From a virus, in the IMG/VR virus record IMGVR_UViG_3300042691_015502, positions 1-26,471 of that record: a stretch of 26,471 nt of DNA. One strand, given 5' to 3'. Positions 20,574 through 26,471 of the stretch are shown one piece after another. Made by a program: the position numbers and the translations under genes. The notes below the pieces were generated by a model. That model had not been told where the DNA came from and ran no database searches. It saw only the letters and a list, made by a program, of their open reading frames with translations. Numbering within the stretch: the first letter of the stretch is position 1; each line of letters starts with the position of its first letter.

Positions 20574-21732
20574 TAAAATTGCAAAAGAGTTGATGTTGAA
20601 AGAGCCTTTCTACGGGTTCTTTCTTATTAATCTAAACAAAGTTTGGGATGGTAGAAGGGTTCCAACTGCTGGTGTTAGCAAGAATAATATTAATTATCAA
20701 CTTGCAATCAATCCTGAGTTTTGGGAAAGTCTTAGTGATAACCACAGACTTGGCTTATTAAAACATGAATTGCTTCATATTGCATTTGGACATCTTACTA
20801 CTTTCTTTAAGTTTAGTAATAAGAAACTTGCAAATGTTGCAATGGATATGGAGATCAATCAGTATATATCTAAAGAATGGCTACCTGAAGGTGGTATTGA
20901 TATAGATAATTATGCTGATCTTAATCTTGATAGAAAAGCAGGTTGTAGATATTATTATGACAAGCTAAAAGAACTTCAAGATGAGAAAGAAAAGAATGGT
21001 ACTTGTGGTAATGAACCTATGGATCAGTTACTAGATGCTATGGCAAATGGTGAACTTGATGATCATGCTACCTGGGAAGAGTTTGAAAACATGCCTGAAG
21101 CTGAGAAAAAGCTAATTGAAAAACAATTACAGAAAGTTCTTAGTGATGCTAAAGATCAGACTCTTAAGAAGAGAGGAACTATTCCTGGAGAAATTGAAGA
21201 TGTAATCATCATTGAAGAAGTTACTAAACAAAAATTTAATTGGCGGAATTATATCAGAAGATTTACTGGTGTAAGTACAAAAGTGTTTACTAAGAAAATC
21301 AGAAGAAAAGAAAACCGTAGATTTAGTGATAATCCGGGTCTAAAAGTAAAAATGAAACAACACATGTTACTAGCTATTGATACTTCAGGTTCAGTAAGTG
21401 ATTCTGAATTGCAAGAGTTTATGAGTGAGATATATCATATTTATAAATGTGGTGTTGATATTACTATAATTCAGTGTGATACCATTATCAGATCAATTGA
21501 ACCTTACACAGGTAAATTTGAGATGAATGTATTGGGTAGAGGGGGAACTGAGTTTGACCCTGTACTAGAATATTTTAATGCAAATCTTGGTAAATATACA
21601 AGCCTGGTGTATTTTACTGATGGTGAATGCCGTGCAGATGTAAAACCTAGAGGTAATACTCTATGGGTTTTGTCAGAACAATCTTATATGAATGAGGAAT
21701 TACCAGGTAAAGTTATTAAATTAGAATTATAA
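20548..21732 (+). CDS. HExxH metallopeptidase-like and vWA protein (DUF2201-type)
   Basis: The 394-residue protein joins two parts. The N-terminal part has a zinc-peptidase signature KHELLHIAFGH (H73, E74, H77 and further G81-H82). The C-terminal part is a von Willebrand A domain with MIDAS LAIDTSGSVSD (D278, S280, S282) and later FTDGEC. This layout is that of DUF2201/VWA-like proteins, usually encoded next to a MoxR ATPase, as here. MoxR-vWA pairs act as chaperone-like, metal-linked remodelling systems. Peptidase activity is inferred from the motif. Overlaps the previous gene by 26 bases. Confidence 0.85.
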   Translation: MMDRQQSLSKIAKELMLKEPFYGFFLINLNKVWDGRRVPTAGVSKNNINYQLAINPEFWESLSDNHRLGLLKHELLHIAFGHLTTFFKFSNKKLANVAMDMEINQYISKEWLPEGGIDIDNYADLNLDRKAGCRYYYDKLKELQDEKEKNGTCGNEPMDQLLDAMANGELDDHATWEEFENMPEAEKKLIEKQLQKVLSDAKDQTLKKRGTIPGEIEDVIIIEEVTKQKFNWRNYIRRFTGVSTKVFTKKIRRKENRRFSDNPGLKVKMKQHMLLAIDTSGSVSDSELQEFMSEIYHIYKCGVDITIIQCDTIIRSIEPYTGKFEMNVLGRGGTEFDPVLEYFNANLGKYTSLVYFTDGECRADVKPRGNTLWVLSEQSYMNEELPGKVIKLEL

Positions 21733-21742
21733 AAAAAGAGTT

Positions 21743-22912
21743 ATGAGTCAAGTACAATTAAATGTTGATGAGTTAAAAAGCTTTATTAAGCACATGGTTA
21801 AGAATAACCAACATATTCAGTCTGAAGGTAAAGTACCTGTGGCAATTAATATTGAGGGTGATGCTGGTCTTGGTAAGACTTCAGCTATCATGCAGTTGGG
21901 TAAAGAATTGAGTATGCAAGTTGTTAAGCTGAATTTATCTCAGTTAGAAGAATTGGGTGACTTAGTTGGGTTTCCTGTAAAAGAATTTGAAATACAAAAT
22001 GCTGAAGGTAAAACTACCTGGATTAATGAATCTCAGATAAATGCAGCAACAAGCAAAGGATACAAAGTTATAGGTAAGAGAATGTCACATGCTGCTCCTG
22101 AATGGATTCAGGGTAAAGGAGAAGGTGGTTTCTTAATTCTTGATGACTATACCAGAGCTGATGCAAGATTTATGCAAGCAACTATGGAGATATTAGACAG
22201 ACAAGAATATGTATCTTGGAAGCTACCAAAGAACTGGCATGTTATCTTGACTACTAATCCAGACAATGGTGATTATAATGTTACTAGTCTTGACGTAGCT
22301 CAGAAGACTAGATTTATCTCTGTTGAGTTAAAATATGATTCAGATGTATGGGCTAAGTGGGCAGAGAAAGCAAATATAGATGGTAGATGTATTAACTTTA
22401 TGTTGATGCACCCAGAATTGGTAAGCCAAAGAGTTAATCCAAGAGCTATTACTACTTTCTTTAATGCTATTAGTTCTATTGAGAAGTTTGAAGCAGACCT
22501 ACCTCTAATCCAAATGATTGGTGAGGGTTCTGTTGGTGTAGATTTTAGTTCAATGTTTACTATGTTTATCAATAATAAGCTAGATAGAATCATTAGTCCA
22601 GTGGACATCCTAACCAAAGATGAGCAGTATGTAATGAACTCTCTTACTAATGCTGTTGGTAAAGATGATGACTTCCGTGCTGATATATCTAGTGTTATTG
22701 CAACAAGGGTGATTAATTATTCTCTTACTTTGGCTGACAAAGGAGCAGTAGGTAAACCAATTATTGACAGGATAGCTAAGCTTACTACTGACTGTGATGC
22801 ATTTACTGATGACCTTAGATATTATATGGTCAAGGAGATTGTTAACGGTAACAAAGTTAAGTTCTCACAACTGATGATGAATCAGAACGTGGTGAAGATG
22901 GCTGTCAAGTAA
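21743..22912 (+). CDS. MoxR-family AAA+ ATPase
   Basis: The 389-residue protein has Walker A GDAGLGKT (39-46), Walker B FLILDDYTRAD (D134-D135), a sensor-1 segment HVILTTNPDNGDYNV and an arginine-rich MoxR-type continuation (QRVNPRAITTFF). MoxR ATPases remodel partner proteins, typically together with vWA proteins such as the one encoded just upstream. The two genes are separated by ten bases. Function in the phage is unknown; one idea is maturation of a phage or host complex. Terminator hairpins follow. Confidence 0.9.
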   Translation: MSQVQLNVDELKSFIKHMVKNNQHIQSEGKVPVAINIEGDAGLGKTSAIMQLGKELSMQVVKLNLSQLEELGDLVGFPVKEFEIQNAEGKTTWINESQINAATSKGYKVIGKRMSHAAPEWIQGKGEGGFLILDDYTRADARFMQATMEILDRQEYVSWKLPKNWHVILTTNPDNGDYNVTSLDVAQKTRFISVELKYDSDVWAKWAEKANIDGRCINFMLMHPELVSQRVNPRAITTFFNAISSIEKFEADLPLIQMIGEGSVGVDFSSMFTMFINNKLDRIISPVDILTKDEQYVMNSLTNAVGKDDDFRADISSVIATRVINYSLTLADKGAVGKPIIDRIAKLTTDCDAFTDDLRYYMVKEIVNGNKVKFSQLMMNQNVVKMAVK

Positions 22913-22927
22913 AGCAAACATAAAGCT

Positions 22928-22997
22928 GTTCCCCACCAAAAGGAACTTAAAATTTAATTAAAACAAACATAAGGGGAGATAAAACTCCCCTTTTTAA
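22928..22997 (+). terminator. Two hairpins ending the vWA-MoxR unit
   Basis: GTTCC/GGAAC (22928-22932/22942-22946) is followed by the stronger AAGGGGAG/CTCCCCTT (22971-22978/22985-22992) with a T-tract. The second is a standard intrinsic terminator placed just before the start at 23008. Confidence 0.75.
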
Positions 22998-23007
22998 ACT
23001 TAAAAGA

Positions 23008-24372
23008 ATGAAAACATACTTACATATTTATGAAGTAGATGCAGATGACAATGAGCTAATCATAAAGATTGAACCTTTATATTGTGCAGAAAGAGATTCT
23101 AATGTAATAAATGTAACTGATAAGGATTATACTCCTTCAAAGGGAGATAAACTTTATTTTCTACCTGGTGTAAATATTCCCCGGGTAAAACTAAAAGACT
23201 TGTCTTTGCAACATGGTATTAAAACTACTAGAAATATAAATGATGCTACACATATCTTTGCTGGTAAGAACACTAAAGATAAGATTACAAGCGGAACTTG
23301 GTATTATTCTATACAAACTTCTGCTGTTAGAGCTATTCTTAATGATCCTGAACTTGTAATGGATGATTATTATAAAGAAAATCTTACACAAGCTTTAGAG
23401 TTTTATACAGAAGATGAAATTATTTTAGATTATTCTGCAGCTGGTCAACTTAGAAATTCAGAATTAGCATTTGTAAAAAGATACACTTATAATAGTGTTT
23501 CTAGATATTCTAGTGTATATTATTCAGTAGACAGTGACCATACAGATTTATTTCCAGATATCTTAACCATGGATATTTATGATGAAAGTAAGTTACTTAA
23601 ACACATTAATGGTGATGATGCTGCTACTATAGATGCAACAATGTTCCAACAAATTAGTGATATGTTTAAGAGTTCAGATTCAGACAATCATATACTTGCA
23701 ATGGAGATTATGGCTAATTCTAACTACATAGATAGTTTATTGTATCTTGAGATGTTATTTAAAGATCATGCTGGCAAAATGTATAACTGTCATACTAGGA
23801 ACCATGTGAATTTCAAGTCTTTACTTAGTTATCTAGGTAAAAGTAAAAACAATATGGATACTAATGTAGATGATATTATGAAGTCTCTTATTAACAAAGA
23901 TGTCCTTGATACAGATAAAATAAATATTCTTATGGAGCATTATTCTGATGAAATTGGTAGAAGAGGAAACAGTACATTTTTTAAAGTAAAAAGTATAACT
24001 GTCAATGAAGAAACTCTCCAGTTACTAAATACTAACTATGTTTATGAAGAGCTCCCAGATTTTGTTCCTGAAGGTGTTGTAGAGATACCTGAGATACATG
24101 GAGACCTTGTAGATCTTAACAGTTTGTCCCCAGGGGTGGCTGAGGTTGCTGATGTATGCAATGAGTCTGCACAGGAGGTAGAACTCACTGATGAAGACAT
24201 AGAAGATGTATTTACTAATATTGTTAGAAATGAACTCAAGTCAGAGTTAATAGCATTAGAAGAGCAAGATGAAGTTTCTGGATTAGAAACAAATAAAGAA
24301 CCTGAGCCTGAAGAGGAAATAGATAATAATCAAACAACACAAACTAAAGATGATGACTTTGAATGGTTCTGA
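23008..24372 (+). CDS. Large acidic-tailed phage protein of unknown function
   Basis: The 454-residue protein has several regions. Residues about 65-115 (LSLQHGIKTTRNINDATHIF, then TSGTWYYSIQTSAVRAIL) loosely resemble a BRCT-like strand/helix pattern. The centre contains the SxDxDN motif MFKSSDSDNHILAMEIM (S222-N227). The C-terminal ~90 residues are highly acidic and disordered and end DDDFEWF, like the recruiting tails of SSB-type proteins. No catalytic motif is seen. Its place before the PD-(D/E)XK nuclease and DNA polymerase suggests a replication or recombination accessory role. It is preceded by a terminator, so it opens a unit. Confidence 0.65.
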   Translation: MKTYLHIYEVDADDNELIIKIEPLYCAERDSNVINVTDKDYTPSKGDKLYFLPGVNIPRVKLKDLSLQHGIKTTRNINDATHIFAGKNTKDKITSGTWYYSIQTSAVRAILNDPELVMDDYYKENLTQALEFYTEDEIILDYSAAGQLRNSELAFVKRYTYNSVSRYSSVYYSVDSDHTDLFPDILTMDIYDESKLLKHINGDDAATIDATMFQQISDMFKSSDSDNHILAMEIMANSNYIDSLLYLEMLFKDHAGKMYNCHTRNHVNFKSLLSYLGKSKNNMDTNVDDIMKSLINKDVLDTDKINILMEHYSDEIGRRGNSTFFKVKSITVNEETLQLLNTNYVYEELPDFVPEGVVEIPEIHGDLVDLNSLSPGVAEVADVCNESAQEVELTDEDIEDVFTNIVRNELKSELIALEEQDEVSGLETNKEPEPEEEIDNNQTTQTKDDDFEWF

Positions 24373-24376
24373 TGAG

Positions 24377-25363
24377 ATGGAGAAATTCTATCAGAATAAA
24401 TTTTATTTTAGCTATAGCGGGTTGAATAAGCTACTTTATTCACCTGCTATGTTTTACAATCATTATGTGCTCAACCAGCGGGAAGACAGTAAGGATGCTC
24501 ACCTTGTAGGAGGGAGCGTCCTACACTGTTTACTCTTTGAGCCAGAAGCATATGATGATAAATTTATCAGCATACCTGGGAAACTACCCAGTGAAAACCC
24601 AAAGAAAATTATTGATAATATTTTTAGAACACATCTTGGATATGGAAATAATTCATTAACTTTGGAGGACTACTCACAAGATATACTCACACAGCTACTC
24701 ACAGCAAATCTTTATCAGAATCTTAAAACAGATCAGCAAAGACTTGACAAGATTCTTACTGATGACCACAAAGAGTATTTTGAATTCCTTAAAGAAAGTC
24801 TAGATAAATCAATAGTAGATCAACCTACTTTGGATGGCTGCAAAGCACAGGTAGAGATACTAAAGAGTAATAAAGACATAAGATCTTTATTAGCACTAGA
24901 TATAACTGAGGAAGACACCCACATTCAGACCTATAATGAGTTGCATATTAAGGTTGACCATGACAAATTACCTTTTGGTTTTCACGGAATTCTTGACAAT
25001 GTTGTAGTTGATACTGAGGCAAAGGTGATATTCATCAATGACCTCAAAACTACTGGCAAGTCAATTCAGGATTTCCCAGAAGCTGTTGAGTACTACAAGT
25101 ATTGGATGCAAGCTGTTATCTATACTATTCTAGCTTCAGATAAGTTCTTGAAAGACAAACCAGATGCTAGAGACTGGCAAATACAAGTAACCTTTATTGT
25201 AATTGACAAATACAATTTAGTTTATCCTTTCCAAGTCTCTACAGAAACAATGACCAAGTGGAAGAGTGATTTCAAATCTGTTATACAAATAGCCCAATGG
25301 CATTATGTACAGAAGAGATATGACTTACCATTTGATCTTGCAGTTGGTAATATTAAATTGTAG
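24377..25363 (+). CDS. PD-(D/E)XK nuclease (RecB/RecE-like)
   Basis: The 328-residue protein has the RecB-type nuclease core: the opening YFSYSGLNKLLYSPAMFYNH, the Gly/His GSVLHCLLFEP segment, the metal-binding Asp in GILDNVVVDTE (D207), the catalytic DLKTT (D222, K224) and Q245 in YWMQAVIYT. These enzymes are single-strand or 5'-3' exonucleases used in phage recombination; with the Sak4-like and SSB-like proteins it could complete a recombination set. The ATG at 24377, five bases after the preceding stop, is preferred to an upstream in-frame ATG at 24350 that overlaps it. Confidence 0.85.
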   Translation: MEKFYQNKFYFSYSGLNKLLYSPAMFYNHYVLNQREDSKDAHLVGGSVLHCLLFEPEAYDDKFISIPGKLPSENPKKIIDNIFRTHLGYGNNSLTLEDYSQDILTQLLTANLYQNLKTDQQRLDKILTDDHKEYFEFLKESLDKSIVDQPTLDGCKAQVEILKSNKDIRSLLALDITEEDTHIQTYNELHIKVDHDKLPFGFHGILDNVVVDTEAKVIFINDLKTTGKSIQDFPEAVEYYKYWMQAVIYTILASDKFLKDKPDARDWQIQVTFIVIDKYNLVYPFQVSTETMTKWKSDFKSVIQIAQWHYVQKRYDLPFDLAVGNIKL

Positions 25364-25368
25364 AACTT

Positions 25369-25941
25369 ATGGTTATTAGTGCGCTTTATAAGAAGTACTT
25401 TCAGAAGTCCAAGATATTTTTATATCCGCTCTTGGACATTAAAAGAGGTACAAGTGTAGTTCCTAAAGAAACTTATGTTTCATGGGAGAATACATTAACC
25501 CCTGAGGATATGAAATTAATATGTGTTTATCACACCCGGACTGATGCTGAATATATTAACTTTGAAAAGAATATTTTACTTAAACATTCTAGACTTTGTG
25601 ACTATGTTAAAGCTGATGCTGTGACAAGTATATTCACATTTGATTTTTCTGATTTAAGTGATGATTGGGACCATTTTATAAATGGTAGGTATAGCAAAAT
25701 GGATATAAAAATAAAGCGTAGAATTTTGGATTTCTTTGATAGCAACAGTGGCAATTACTATTATGTAAATAGTTATTTATTCCCTATTCCTCATTTTAAG
25801 TTATATGCAGAGTTGCTGGATGTACCAGTAGCTCTTGTAAAATCTGTAGGTGAGCTTTGTGATAAACCTAACTTAGATAAGGAAAAATTAGTATTGGAAG
25901 TTGCAAACTTGGAAAGTATAGAAAAAACAGTAAATTTGTAA
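25369..25941 (+). CDS. Conserved phage protein of unknown function
   Basis: The 190-residue soluble protein contains FQKSKIFLYPLLDIKRGTSV and VPKETYVSW near the start and FDFSDLSDDWDHFINGRYSK in the middle, a pattern I associate with an uncharacterised protein conserved in crAss-like phages between the nuclease and DNA polymerase genes. No catalytic motif is recognised. It starts five bases after the nuclease stop. Confidence 0.6.
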   Translation: MVISALYKKYFQKSKIFLYPLLDIKRGTSVVPKETYVSWENTLTPEDMKLICVYHTRTDAEYINFEKNILLKHSRLCDYVKADAVTSIFTFDFSDLSDDWDHFINGRYSKMDIKIKRRILDFFDSNSGNYYYVNSYLFPIPHFKLYAELLDVPVALVKSVGELCDKPNLDKEKLVLEVANLESIEKTVNL

Positions 25942-25960
25942 AAATTAAAACCAACAAGAA

Positions 25961-26311
25961 ATGAGTGAAAACACAATGATGCTTGTACAGTCTACATGGA
26001 ATGACAAGCAAACTTTTAGAATGATTCCTATTACTGAATCTTGCCCTTATGTGGAGTGTATTTTTGATCCAGATACTAAGGTATTTGTAGTGATTTCTAA
26101 GATTAGAAAAGTATCATTACACATGTTACCAAAAGTAGATGACTATGGTCAACCTAAAACTGGTACTAAAGGTATGCTACAAGAGAGACACAAGATAGAG
26201 GTATTTCAAGAGTTCTATCTGGAAGATAAAAATGCAATAGAGGAATTAATTAAATTATTTGCAGTAAATTCAAAGTTTAATTACAAGAAGTTTATGGCTG
26301 AGCAAGCTTAA
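25961..26311 (+). CDS. Small phage protein of unknown function
   Basis: The 116-residue protein has a beta-rich middle (CPYVECIFDPDTKVFVVISK) and a helical C-terminus (NAIEELIKLFAVNSKFNYKK). I do not recognise a family. It is the last gene of the unit before a strong terminator and the DNA polymerase, so a polymerase-accessory role is possible but unsupported. Confidence 0.55.
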   Translation: MSENTMMLVQSTWNDKQTFRMIPITESCPYVECIFDPDTKVFVVISKIRKVSLHMLPKVDDYGQPKTGTKGMLQERHKIEVFQEFYLEDKNAIEELIKLFAVNSKFNYKKFMAEQA

Positions 26312-26330
26312 ACAATTCCAAAAAACCAGA

Positions 26331-26365
26331 AAGAGGGTGGGTACCAAACAACACCCTCTTTTTTA
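26331..26365 (+). terminator. Intrinsic terminator before DNA polymerase
   Basis: AAGAGGGTG (26331-26339) pairs with CACCCTCTT (26352-26360), followed by five T. It separates the polymerase gene from the upstream unit. Confidence 0.85.
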
Positions 26366-26404
26366 TTTAATTAAACGGGGGGACAGCTTAACTGAACAAA
26401 TGGT

Positions 26405-26471
26405 ATGAGAACACATTGGGTAATGGATTATGAGACCCTAAGCAATTGCTTTATTGGGGTATTTGAAGATG
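26405..26471 (+). CDS. DNA polymerase, family B type (5' end only)
   Basis: Only the first 22 codons are in the window: the start MRTHWVMDYETLSNCFIGVF includes the DxE exonuclease motif (D8, E10) in the MDYETL context typical of the 3'-5' proofreading domain at the N-terminus of crAss-like phage polymerases. The rest lies beyond the right edge, so family B versus A cannot be proven. The leader carries a GGGGGG run after the terminator and no Shine-Dalgarno sequence. Confidence 0.65.
   Translation, partial: MRTHWVMDYETLSNCFIGVFED

Overview
This window looks like the early/replication region of a tailed phage infecting a Bacteroidetes host, most probably a crAss-like phage. Reasons: the DNA is AT-rich; nearly all genes lie on one strand and are packed end to end with ATGA or TAATG overlaps; Shine-Dalgarno sequences are essentially absent, as in Bacteroidetes; and the replication set has a crAss-like composition. 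That set is a short DnaB-type helicase, a Sak4-like RecA ATPase, an SSB-like protein, a DnaG/TOPRIM primase, a RecB-like PD-(D/E)XK nuclease, an SF2 helicase, uracil-DNA glycosylase and, cut by the right edge, the exonuclease motif of a family B DNA polymerase. Family names come from recognising motifs by eye, not from a database search.

Layout. Positions 1-915 hold no convincing protein gene. Instead they carry wall-to-wall inverted repeats that read as one large structured RNA, or a tandem set of RNAs, directly upstream of a DUF2828/TROVE-like protein with a von Willebrand A domain (916-2301), the protein class related to the RNA-binding Ro60. Positions 2378-6429 hold small unknown genes (one secreted, one membrane-anchored), an abundant-looking 160-residue protein in its own unit (4711-5193), and an HNH protein. 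At 6466-7086 a GIY-YIG homing endonuclease with its own host-type promoter is inserted; a second copy of the HNH gene's 3' tail follows it. Positions 7136-12563 hold an SF2 helicase, a ClpS-like adaptor, DNA-binding and secreted proteins, a spore photoproduct lyase-like radical SAM enzyme and several small genes. A single reverse-strand gene (12550-12864) is followed by the replication operon: ung, an unknown gene, a tiny membrane protein, DnaB, an unknown gene, Sak4-like, SSB-like and primase. Then come a SegE-like GIY-YIG protein, DUF6878 and DUF6915 proteins, a zinc-peptidase/vWA protein with a MoxR ATPase partner, a large acidic-tailed protein, the PD-(D/E)XK nuclease, two unknown genes, a terminator and the DNA polymerase start.

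How it works together. The helicase, primase, SSB, recombinase and nuclease genes form a replication/recombination unit. UDG and the SPL-like enzyme suggest DNA-damage or uracil management. ClpS suggests redirection of the host ClpAP protease. Transcription units are separated by strong hairpins, several capped by GNRA tetraloops, sitting between one stop codon and the next start. The most novel-looking item is the large RNA paired with the DUF2828/Ro60-like protein. Three of its stems share flanking sequence but differ in their paired bases while keeping full complementarity, which is internal evidence for an RNA fold.
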